The notes under the pieces were generated by a model. That model made no database searches. It had not been told where the DNA came from and saw only the letters and a program-made list of their open reading frames with translations. A program made the translations under genes and the position numbers. From an uncultured Clostridia bacterium (GTDB lineage Bacteria > Bacillota > Clostridia > Oscillospirales > Ruminococcaceae): 10,434 bases of DNA. Below, in pieces: positions 1 through 5,065 of the stretch. Location of the stretch: NCBI GenBank assembly GCA_947624425.1, contig CANQKG010000033.1, forward strand, positions 1 to 10,434, read 5' to 3'. Position 1 is the stretch's first letter. Every line of letters starts with the position of its first letter.

Positions 1-725
1 AGCGCCTGATCGTTCTTCCGGAAGCCGATCACATAGTCCTCCTCGGACAGACCGTCCGGCAGCACGCGGTAGGGGCTGTTGTTCTGGGTGATCTCGTAAT
101 TTGCCACAACCGAATCGAGGAACACGCCGTCCACCAGACCCAGCTCAAGCTGCTGCAGAGCTTCCACATTGGTGCCAAGCTCCACCGCTTCCACCTGAAG
201 CTCGCTGTCCGCCAGCATCTCCTGCGCGGTCGAACCGCTCTGCACCGCGACCCGCTTGCCGTTTAGGTCGGCGCTCGCCTGCACATCGCTGTTCTCGGTC
301 ACAACAAAGACCATCTCGTTTTTCATGTACGGCTCGGAGAGGTTCATCTCCTCGTTCCGCGTTTCGCTCCAGCTCATGCCGTTCCAAACGCAGTCGATGG
401 TGCCGGCGTTGAGGGTCGCAACATTGGCGCTCCACTCGATCCCTTTCTTCACCAGCTTTACGCCCATCCGATTGCAGACCTCCTCTGCCACATCGATGTC
501 AAAGCCGACGATCTCGTCGTTCTCATCGGTGTAACCCATCGGCATAAAGGTCGCGTCCAGACCGAGGATAAACTCGCCCGAATCCAAAACCTTCTGCAGG
601 GATTCGTCGGCGCCTGCCTCGCTGCCGGCCGTGGTGCTGCTGGTCGCAATGCTCTCGCCGCCGCAGCCTGCCAGCAGACTGAGCGACAGTGCCGCCGCCA
701 GCAAAGAAGCCAATACTTTTTTCAT
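1..725 (-). CDS. Polar amino-acid ABC transporter substrate-binding lipoprotein (C-terminus cut off by window edge)
   Basis: This is the extracellular receptor of an amino-acid ABC importer, of the SBP_bac_3 (PF00497) family. I translated 241 residues from the ATG at 725-723; the reading frame runs off the window, so roughly the last 30-40 residues are missing relative to the usual ~270. A lipoprotein signal peptide ends in the lipobox LLAGC, with Cys21 as the lipidation site, followed by a Ser/Thr/Gly-rich linker to about residue 40. Family hallmarks follow: LGLDATFMPMGY (54-65), GFDIDVAEEV (74-83), the ligand-binding stretch around WNGMSWSETR (114-123, where Arg123 would hold the substrate carboxylate), LNGKRVAVQSGST (154-166) and DGVFLDSVVANY (199-210, Asp204 being the likely amino-group ligand). 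The start is supported by AAGGAGA about 7-12 bases upstream. It lies 59 bases downstream of the VanW gene on the same strand, without a clear terminator between them. The specific amino acid cannot be told. Permease and ATPase genes, if present, lie beyond the window. Confidence 0.93.
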   Translation of the reverse strand, partial: MKKVLASLLAAALSLSLLAGCGGESIATSSTTAGSEAGADESLQKVLDSGEFILGLDATFMPMGYTDENDEIVGFDIDVAEEVCNRMGVKLVKKGIEWSANVATLNAGTIDCVWNGMSWSETRNEEMNLSEPYMKNEMVFVVTENSDVQASADLNGKRVAVQSGSTAQEMLADSELQVEAVELGTNVEALQQLELGLVDGVFLDSVVANYEITQNNSPYRVLPDGLSEEDYVIGFRKNDQA

Positions 726-784
726 CTTTGATTTCTCCTTTTGTCATTTTCTATCTCACTCGCCGTATGGCGGGGAAATCGTTT

Positions 785-2233
785 TTACCGGAACACTTTT
801 TTGGCGGACGCAGGATAGAGGGAATCGGGGATCGCTTCCCGCTTTACCTCTGCGCCGTTTTTATAGTAGATCCGCACGCCCGAGGCGGTATAGCCCTTTC
901 TGGCGGAAGCCGCCACTGTTCCGGAGCGGTGCTTGCCGTCGTTCGGCACATATTCCACGCCGCTTTTGGCGGGGATGGTGGAGGTCGTCCAGCTGCTCAC
1001 CTTGATGGTATCCCAATCCGCGGGGTGTTCAATGCACAGGAAAGAGGCGGTCAGGGTGACGCCGTTCATCCCGCAGGAGAGGAAAACGGGGGAGGAGTAC
1101 GGATTGGTGATCCAGAGATCCTGCACGGCGGAGCCGTAGCTGATCGCCGCGTCCAGACCGAGCGGCACATAGGAGGACGGAATACTGTGGTTTGCCCGCT
1201 TTGCGATGGTCAGCCCGGCACGGAGCGCCGCGCCGTAGATGGTGGTAGAAGACTGGCAGATGCCGCCGCCGTAGGCGTTTTCACTCACGCCGTTTGAAAG
1301 CGCGCCCGCTTCCCGCCAGCCGCCTGCCGCCGTGGTGGAGTTCCCGACCAGCTCGTTGAACCGGAAGGTTTCGCCCGGCTGGATCACATGGCCGTTGCAA
1401 AGGGATAACGCCAGCTTCATATTGTGGTTGCCGTTTGCGCTGTTAGTGGAGGTGGTGGAGAAAGTAGACAGCGGCTGCAGCTGTACGCCGGAGTAATCCA
1501 CCGGAGTGAAAGGCACCTCATGCTCAATATCAAACAGCGAGATCTCTCCGACATATTGCCGGTTGTCAAACAGGGAGTCGAGCATCTTTCCAAGCTGCTC
1601 GGTATCGATGGTGATACCGTTTAAGCCGGGCGAATTTTCCAGATAATAGCTGCCGCCCGCTTCGGGATGGAAAGAGGTGATCTGATTGCTGCGCGGTTCC
1701 CACTGCGCGCTTTTTACAATATGGTCATAAATCGCCTGCCTGCCTTCCGCCCAGTGCATATCGGCGTGGAGGTCAAATTCGACCGGCTGTTCCGGCAAAG
1801 CCTTTACGTACCGAAACGCCTTTTCGCGGTCGGCCATATCCCGCCCTACGCCGTAGGCCAGCTCCACCACATCGGCGGTGTTGAAGTCGCAGGGGATAAA
1901 ATCGGAGGTATAGGTAAAGTCAAAGCCGACGCCGGTGACATGGATCTCCACCCGGTCTTTCAAATTCTGTTCGGCTTCCTGCAAAGCGGCGATCGCTTCT
2001 TCACGGGTCATGCCGCCAAGCTCCACGCCTTCGATCCGCACACCGTTGTAGATCCGCTCGGTATCCAGCAGATCGGCCACCTCCTGCAGATGCTCGGGCG
2101 AGGAGTCGACCGGTTCCTCTGAAGAGGCGTCGGCCGATGAAGAGCCGGCAAAGGGTCCTCCTGTGCAGGCGGCGGTAAGGAGGCACAGCAGAATACAGCC
2201 GAGAAAAACCAACAGCAGTTTGCCGCGTTTCAT
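785..2233 (-). CDS. VanW-family lipoprotein (peptidoglycan-binding-like N-terminus plus VanW domain)
   Basis: This is a 482-residue exported lipoprotein. The signal peptide (residues 1-22) ends in the lipobox LTAAC, with Cys23 as the lipid anchor. A Ser/Glu/Pro-rich spacer runs to about residue 48. Residues 60-250 look like the putative peptidoglycan-binding domain (PF12229 type) usually found ahead of VanW: it starts with IYNGVRIEGVELGGMTREEA (61-80). The VanW domain (PF04294) spans about 256-395, with FSTTSTNSANGNHNMKLA (258-275), the IQPGETFRFNELVG block (284-297), the glycine-rich AYGGGICQSSTTIY segment (320-333) and the NHSIPSSYVPLGLDA block (348-362). Residues 400-482 form the usual C-terminal extension. 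VanW is known from glycopeptide-resistance clusters, but the domain is widespread in Clostridia and its biochemical role is unsettled. No van ligase, dipeptidase or two-component genes are visible here. A cell-envelope role is therefore inferred and resistance is not. AAGGAGA lies 9-15 bases upstream of the ATG. Confidence 0.92.
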   Translation of the reverse strand: MKRGKLLLVFLGCILLCLLTAACTGGPFAGSSSADASSEEPVDSSPEHLQEVADLLDTERIYNGVRIEGVELGGMTREEAIAALQEAEQNLKDRVEIHVTGVGFDFTYTSDFIPCDFNTADVVELAYGVGRDMADREKAFRYVKALPEQPVEFDLHADMHWAEGRQAIYDHIVKSAQWEPRSNQITSFHPEAGGSYYLENSPGLNGITIDTEQLGKMLDSLFDNRQYVGEISLFDIEHEVPFTPVDYSGVQLQPLSTFSTTSTNSANGNHNMKLALSLCNGHVIQPGETFRFNELVGNSTTAAGGWREAGALSNGVSENAYGGGICQSSTTIYGAALRAGLTIAKRANHSIPSSYVPLGLDAAISYGSAVQDLWITNPYSSPVFLSCGMNGVTLTASFLCIEHPADWDTIKVSSWTTSTIPAKSGVEYVPNDGKHRSGTVAASARKGYTASGVRIYYKNGAEVKREAIPDSLYPASAKKVFR

Positions 2234-2316
2234 GGCGAAACTCTCCTTATACGGAAAAATAGGGATGAAAAACGGCGGCGTTGTAAAAAGGCAGCGCCGA
2301 CCGTTGCTTCGTACTT

Positions 2317-2345
2317 ATTATAACGCAAAGAATGAAAAAAGAAAA
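2317..2345 (-). promoter_or_regulatory. Possible SigA promoter for the VanW lipoprotein gene
   Basis: On the minus strand a perfect -10 hexamer TATAAT occupies 2322-2317. The -35 at 17-base spacing (2345-2340) is only TTTTCT, which is weak. The predicted start of transcription is near 2310, giving a leader of about 75 bases before the VanW ATG. The call rests mainly on the -10 and on the divergent gene arrangement. Confidence 0.45.
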
Positions 2346-2391
2346 GCATTTTTTCATAAAGTTTGCGGAATTTTTTGCCGTGCCGGATCGA

Positions 2392-2420
2392 TTGACAAAG
2401 CGGGGCATATTCGATATAAT
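2392..2420 (+). promoter_or_regulatory. Consensus SigA promoter for the GNAT-lysozyme unit
   Basis: A perfect TTGACA (2392-2397) is separated by exactly 17 bases from a perfect TATAAT (2415-2420). Transcription should start near 2427, giving a leader of under 30 bases before the ATG at 2454. It should drive the acetyltransferase and, through the overlap, the lysozyme gene. A full-consensus promoter suggests strong constitutive expression unless repressed. I see no clear operator palindrome over it. Confidence 0.85.
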
Positions 2421-2453
2421 GAAAGCCGAATTGTTTTGGGGAGATGAGCGGAT

Positions 2454-2918
2454 ATGGTACGGGGTCGTTTGATCCGCACGCCGGAGGATTTCACGGCGGC
2501 GTTTCGGATCCGGCAATCGGTGTTCCAACGGGAGCAGGGGATCCCCGCCGGGCTGGATTTTGACGGCCGGGACGCCGAATCGCTGCTGGTGCTGGTTCTG
2601 GAAGGAGAAACGCCGGTCGCCACGGCGAGGATCCTCCCCGAAAACGGGGAATGGCTGATCGGCAGGGTGGCGGTTCTGCCGGAGTACCGCGGGCAGGAGT
2701 ACGGCTCCTTTGCGGTGCGCATTTTGGCGGAGCAGGCGTTTTCGCGGGGCGCCGCCAGGGTGTTAGTCAATGCGCAGGAGGGCGCGGCGGGCTTTTACCG
2801 GAAGCTTGGCTTTACTTCCTGCGGCGCGCCGTTTGCCGAAGCGGGACTTACCCATATCCCGATGCAGTGGGAGAAAAAAGATTTTTGCGGTGAGTGTGGT
2901 CATCCATGCGGCGGATGA
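2454..2918 (+). CDS. GNAT-family N-acetyltransferase (ElaA/YjcF-like)
   Basis: This 154-residue protein has a GNAT (PF00583/PF13673) fold and should transfer an acetyl group from acetyl-CoA to an amine; its substrate is unknown. Recognisable parts, in order, are the N-terminal IRQSVFQREQGIP (19-31, typical of the ElaA/YjcF branch), ATARILPENGEWLIGRVAVLPEYRG (motif A strand and loop, 57-80), LAEQAFSRGAARVLVNAQ (91-108), FYRKLGF (114-120) and THIPMQWE (133-140), which is where the family normally ends. The CoA-pyrophosphate loop normally reads R-G-x-G-x-G. Here it reads RGQEYG, with Glu82 in place of a glycine. The last 14 residues form a Cys-rich tail (FCGECGHPCGG) encoded over the region where the next gene starts, and this tail may have no function of its own. 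A GGGGAG ribosome site lies upstream of the ATG. The stop codon overlaps the start region of the lysozyme gene. Confidence 0.88.
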   Translation: MVRGRLIRTPEDFTAAFRIRQSVFQREQGIPAGLDFDGRDAESLLVLVLEGETPVATARILPENGEWLIGRVAVLPEYRGQEYGSFAVRILAEQAFSRGAARVLVNAQEGAAGFYRKLGFTSCGAPFAEAGLTHIPMQWEKKDFCGECGHPCGG

Positions 2919-4177
2919 GGAGAATGAAAAAACGGGTTCTGACCCGTTTTGCCGCCTTTATCCTGACGGCGGCCGTGGCAGCGGGGATATGGACGGCGGA
3001 TGTGTCGGCACAGCAGGCGATGATATGGGGCGACCTGACGGGAGACGGCATTGTCGCGGTCAGCGACGCACTGGCCGCGCTGCGCGCCGCAGTCGGACTG
3101 ACTGTACTTTCGGACGATTCCTTTGCGGCGGCGGATGTGGACGGCAGCGGCACGGTCACTACGACGGACGCCCTGTTGATTCTGCGGCGCGGGGTCGGGC
3201 TGATCGCGGCGTTCCCGGTCGAGAAATCCGAATGGCAGGTGAAGAGTCTCACCGCCGAAACGGTCGAGATCACCGGTTATGCCAAAACGCCTCCGGCCCT
3301 GCTTTCGATCCCTGCCGAGATAGGCGGAAAACAGGTCGTTTCGATCGGCGCTTCGGCGTTTGAGGGACGGCAGGAGATCACCGAGGCGATCTTCCCGGAG
3401 GGTCTTACCTCTCTCGGGGATCGCGCCTTTGCCGATTGTTCCAATCTAACGGCAGTGAGTATTCCGGTGAGCTTAGTCAATTTCGGGCAGGACGCCATCA
3501 ATTTTGACCAAATCACAAGCTATGAATATACCGGTGTGAAGCGGGGGCTTGATCTGTCCTACTATCAGGGTACTGTGGATTTTAGCGCGATCAAAGCGTC
3601 CGGTATCGACTTTGTGATCCTCCGCGCCGGCTATGGCGACCGATCGGATCAGAAGGACAGCAAATTTGAAGAATACTATGCGAATGCCAAGGCGGCGGGA
3701 CTGAATGTGGGCGCCTACTGGCACAGCTATGCGGGCGTCAATGGTTTGCGGCCGGATGTTGTGGAGGATGCTAAGCTGGAGGCGCAGATGTTTTTAGAGG
3801 CGATCAAAGGCAAGCAGTTTGAATATCCTGTTTATATGGATTTTGAGAGCAAAAAGCAGATATCCGCCTTTACCCGCCGGCAGCTGACCGATGCGGTGAT
3901 CGCCTCCCTGACCGAGCTGGAAAATGCGGGGTACTATGTCGGGCTTTACTGCAATTCCTATTGGATCGACGATGTATTATATAAAAATGATTTGATTGCA
4001 TATGATAAGTGGCTGGCGCATTATGCCGATTTTCCGTGTTATCGGAATGAATACGGCGGCGTGTGGCAGTACAGCCAAACCGGCAGCTGCCCGGGTATTG
4101 CCGGGAAGGTGGATCTTGACTATTCCTATCGGGATTATCCGACGATCATCAAGGAGGCGCATCTCAACGGATTTTAA
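2915..4177 (+). CDS. Secreted GH25 muramidase with N-terminal dockerin and leucine-rich-repeat segment
   Basis: This is a predicted exported lysozyme that cleaves the MurNAc-GlcNAc bond of peptidoglycan. Numbering is from the ATG at 2915, giving 420 residues. A signal peptide covers about 1-33 (basic start, hydrophobic core RFAAFILTAAVAAGIW, cleavage near DVSA-QQ). A type I dockerin follows (38-101) with two calcium-loop repeats, DLTGDGIVAVSDA (40-52) and DVDGSGTVTTTDA (74-86). Residues 112-207 resemble a short LRR_5/BspA-like segment (IPAEIGGKQVVSIGASAF, FPEGLTSLGDRAFADCSNLT). The GH25 domain (PF01183) runs 208-420, with the entry motif GLDLSYYQG (Asp213), the catalytic pair YMDFE (Asp309, Glu311) and the VDLDY motif near Asp400/402. 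All expected acidic residues are present. The start is uncertain: GTG 2894, ATG 2906, ATG 2915 and ATG 2924 are all in frame. I chose 2915 because it forms an ATGA overlap with the acetyltransferase stop. The GAGGAG next to 2924 is too close to serve that ATG well. Confidence 0.9.
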   Translation: MRRMKKRVLTRFAAFILTAAVAAGIWTADVSAQQAMIWGDLTGDGIVAVSDALAALRAAVGLTVLSDDSFAAADVDGSGTVTTTDALLILRRGVGLIAAFPVEKSEWQVKSLTAETVEITGYAKTPPALLSIPAEIGGKQVVSIGASAFEGRQEITEAIFPEGLTSLGDRAFADCSNLTAVSIPVSLVNFGQDAINFDQITSYEYTGVKRGLDLSYYQGTVDFSAIKASGIDFVILRAGYGDRSDQKDSKFEEYYANAKAAGLNVGAYWHSYAGVNGLRPDVVEDAKLEAQMFLEAIKGKQFEYPVYMDFESKKQISAFTRRQLTDAVIASLTELENAGYYVGLYCNSYWIDDVLYKNDLIAYDKWLAHYADFPCYRNEYGGVWQYSQTGSCPGIAGKVDLDYSYRDYPTIIKEAHLNGF

Positions 4178-4207
4178 CCGGCGGCCGGAAAAAGTTCGGA
4201 AACAGTA

Positions 4208-4236
4208 TTGACAAACCCGATTTTTTCGGGTATACT
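4208..4236 (+). promoter_or_regulatory. Strong SigA promoter of the tRNA unit
   Basis: TTGACA (4208-4213) and TATACT (4231-4236) are separated by 17 bases. Transcription should begin near 4243, about 27 bases before tRNA-Gln. The spacer contains a small inverted repeat, ACCCGA (4215-4220) and TCGGGT (4226-4231), whose right arm touches the first base of the -10. The promoter begins only 30 bases after the lysozyme stop codon, so the tRNAs are transcribed independently. Confidence 0.85.
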
Positions 4237-4240
4237 TGTA

Positions 4241-4263
4241 CCGTTGTCCGTTTCGGACAGCGG
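4241..4263 (+). other. Hairpin in the 5' leader of the tRNA transcript
   Basis: CCGTTGTCCG (4241-4250) pairs with CGGACAGCGG (4254-4263) around a TTT loop, with one G-T wobble. It sits right at the predicted transcription start, and no T-run follows, so it is not a terminator. It could be a 5' leader structure recognised or removed during tRNA processing; the role is inference. Confidence 0.5.
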
Positions 4264-4269
4264 GCATAT

Positions 4270-4343
4270 TGCGGAATTGTGTAAGGGTAGCACGACAGAC
4301 TCTGACTCTGTTTGTCTGGGTTCGAATCCTAGTTCCGCAGCCA
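4270..4343 (+). tRNA. tRNA-Gln (anticodon CTG)
   Basis: The cloverleaf folds by eye. The acceptor arms TGCGGAA (4270-4276) and TTCCGCA (4333-4339) pair, and the discriminator is G4340 followed by encoded CCA. The D-stem is GTG/CAC. The anticodon stem ACAGA/TCTGT encloses the loop CTCTGAC with anticodon CTG, which reads CAG (Gln). The T-arm is CTGGG-TTCGAAT-CCTAG with one G-T pair. The T1-A72 first pair is typical of bacterial tRNA-Gln. Confidence 0.96.
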
Positions 4344-4421
4344 CGGGGTGTAGCTCAGTTTGGTATGAGTGCTTGGTTCGGGACCAAGAGGCCATGAGTT
4401 CGAATCTCATCACTCCGACCA
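4344..4421 (+). tRNA. tRNA-Pro (anticodon CGG)
   Basis: It begins directly after the CCA of tRNA-Gln with no spacer. The acceptor arms CGGGGTG (4344-4350) and CACTCCG (4411-4417) pair with one G-T wobble. The D-stem is GCTC/GAGT. The anticodon stem CTTGG/CCAAG encloses TTCGGGA with anticodon CGG, which reads CCG (Pro), and G37 as expected. The T-arm is ATGAG-TTCGAAT-CTCAT. The discriminator is A4418 and CCA is encoded at 4419-4421. The two tRNAs share one promoter and one terminator. Confidence 0.96.
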
Positions 4422-4422
4422 C

Positions 4423-4458
4423 GTCGCGGCAAGTCCTTTTGGCTTGCCGCGACTTTTT
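4423..4458 (+). terminator. Intrinsic terminator of the tRNA unit
   Basis: A perfect 11-bp GC-rich stem, GTCGCGGCAAG (4423-4433) with CTTGCCGCGAC (4443-4453), is followed by five T residues (4454-4458). It begins two bases after the tRNA-Pro CCA. Confidence 0.93.
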
Positions 4459-4502
4459 ATGCCAAAAGTCACGGCTTCGCTTGACGGACTGCCGCTCCTT
4501 TT

Positions 4503-4583
4503 CCGCAAAAAGTCACGCTCGGCTCGCCTGCTCGGTTGTAAACGCCCTCGCGACGGCTCGCTGTCGCTACCAACTTTTTGCGG
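4503..4583. repeat. 11-bp perfect inverted repeat
   Basis: CCGCAAAAAGT (4503-4513) is the exact reverse complement of ACTTTTTGCGG (4573-4583), 59 bases apart. The interior is built of CTCG/GGCTCG-like words. It may be the outer stem of a structured element or the ends of a small decayed repeat element. Confidence 0.7.
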
Positions 4584-4602
4584 TTGCGCGCCTGCGGCGC
4601 GG

Positions 4603-4621
4603 GAGTTCAAATCTATACTCC
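4603..4621 (+). pseudogene. tRNA-Pro 3'-end-like fragment
   Basis: This segment matches the tRNA-Pro T-arm/acceptor region at 4396-4416 with one substitution and two single-base deletions. The rest of a tRNA is not recognisable upstream. The two deletions destroy T-stem pairing, so it cannot be a functional tRNA. It may be a decayed duplicate or an attachment-site scar. T-arm sequences are conserved enough that a chance resemblance is also possible. Confidence 0.4.
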
Positions 4622-4653
4622 AGCTTGCCGAAAATTTTTTATCGTTTCCAGCC

Positions 4654-4689
4654 AAAACCGGCAGGTGTTTATAACACCTGCCGGTTTTT
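4654..4689. terminator. Perfect 16-bp hairpin, probable bidirectional terminator
   Basis: Arms 4654-4669 (AAAACCGGCAGGTGTT) and 4673-4688 are exact reverse complements around a TAT loop. There are five T residues at the right end and a run of four A residues at the left end. It has intrinsic-terminator form for both strands. No gene ends immediately beside it. It could stop leftward read-through from the sirtuin operon or rightward read-through past the tRNA terminator. Confidence 0.75.
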
Positions 4690-4693
4690 ACTT

Positions 4694-4728
4694 TTTCACT
4701 CTTCACTTTTCACTATCCACTTTTCACT
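4694..4728. repeat. Five-unit heptad array (TTTCACT consensus)
   Basis: Five consecutive 7-base units, with no gaps, read TTTCACT, CTTCACT, TTTCACT, ATCCACT, TTTCACT. On the minus strand the unit is AGTGAAA. Three units are identical and all five keep CACT. The array starts five bases after the T-run of the 16-bp hairpin. Confidence 0.85.
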
Positions 4729-4819
4729 GTGCTTCTTTCTGCCGGATTTTTTGGACGTGTCGGTTTTGGTTGCCACGCTTTGAAAAAAATAAATATCACC
4801 CGAAAGCTGTTTGTCTTTG

Positions 4820-5009
4820 TCAAAACCTCCCTTGTGAAAGGGCTTTGCCGCCGAAGCGCGCCCAGCGGGCGAAACAGCGAGGCGGGAATGGCGCCGCGGT
4901 CAATTTTGCGCGAGCGTCACCGCGAGCAAAAGCAAAATTGGGCACCGCAAGAGGAAAGGGACCGCGCTTTAGCGCGGTGGAGGGATTCAAAACTGCGGGT
5001 TTCCTCTTG
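4820..5009. repeat. Nested palindromic, MITE-like or structured non-coding element
   Basis: Several inverted repeats are packed together. CCCTT/AAGGG form a small hairpin near 4828-4842. GCGGT-CAATTTTGC (4896-4909) pairs with GCAAAATTG (4932-4940) and ACCGC (4944-4948) with a three-base bulge. CAAGAGGAAA (4948-4957) pairs with TTTCCTCTTG (5000-5009), enclosing ACCGCGCT (4961-4968) and AGCGCGGT (4971-4978). The words CCTCCCTTG near the left and GGTGGAGGGATTC near the right resemble an intergenic repeat that I recall as common in gut Clostridia; this is memory and unverified. No transposase or coding potential is visible, and the element's boundaries are my estimate. Confidence 0.5.
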
Positions 5010-5023
5010 ATATACCTGTCCCC

Positions 5024-5065
5024 GTGACGGATTACAAATGTTTTGTTACGGATTGCATTTTTCCT
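5024..5065. repeat. Imperfect 21-base tandem duplication beside the sirtuin gene
   Basis: GTGACGGATTACA (5024-5036) recurs as GTTACGGATTGCA (5045-5057), exactly 21 bases later. The full 21-base units agree at about 14 positions. The second unit ends at the base adjoining the sirtuin stop codon. Confidence 0.55.

Larger units (their letters stand above)
4459..5065. other. 607-base gene-free region rich in inverted and direct repeats
   Basis: I see no credible protein gene here. The open frames lack ribosome sites, recognisable domains and protein-like composition (many Arg/Ser/Pro/Cys residues). The interval instead holds an inverted repeat pair (4503-4583), a GC hairpin (4587-4601: CGCGCC/GGCGCG), a tRNA-Pro 3'-end-like segment (4603-4621), a perfect 16-bp terminator-like hairpin (4654-4689), a heptad array (4694-4728), a nested palindromic element (about 4820-5009) and an imperfect tandem duplication (5024-5065). 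The 10-mer AAAAGTCACG occurs twice, at 4464-4473 and 4508-4517. The first copy also forms a small hairpin with GACTTTT at 4451-4457. Confidence 0.75.

Noticed and set aside
689..1297. 202-codon plus-strand open frame opposite the VanW gene
   Set aside because: It is antisense to the VanW domain, crosses the gap between two real genes and has no convincing ribosome site.
785..2233. VanW gene as a vancomycin-resistance determinant
   Set aside because: VanW-domain proteins are widespread in Clostridia without resistance, and no ligase, dehydrogenase, dipeptidase or VanRS genes are present.
2915..4177. Prophage endolysin
   Set aside because: GH25 enzymes are common in phages, but this one has a signal peptide and dockerin, and there is no holin, tail or other phage gene nearby.
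4590..4625. A third functional tRNA gene
   Set aside because: Only a T-arm-like segment is visible. It cannot form a T-stem, and no acceptor, D or anticodon arm can be folded.
4694..4728. CRISPR array
   Set aside because: The units are 7 bases with no spacers, far from the 23-47 base repeats of CRISPR, and no cas gene is present.
4208..4783. Open frames running through the tRNA genes and the repeat region
   Set aside because: They cross two tRNAs and a terminator, and their translations reflect tRNA and palindrome sequence rather than protein.
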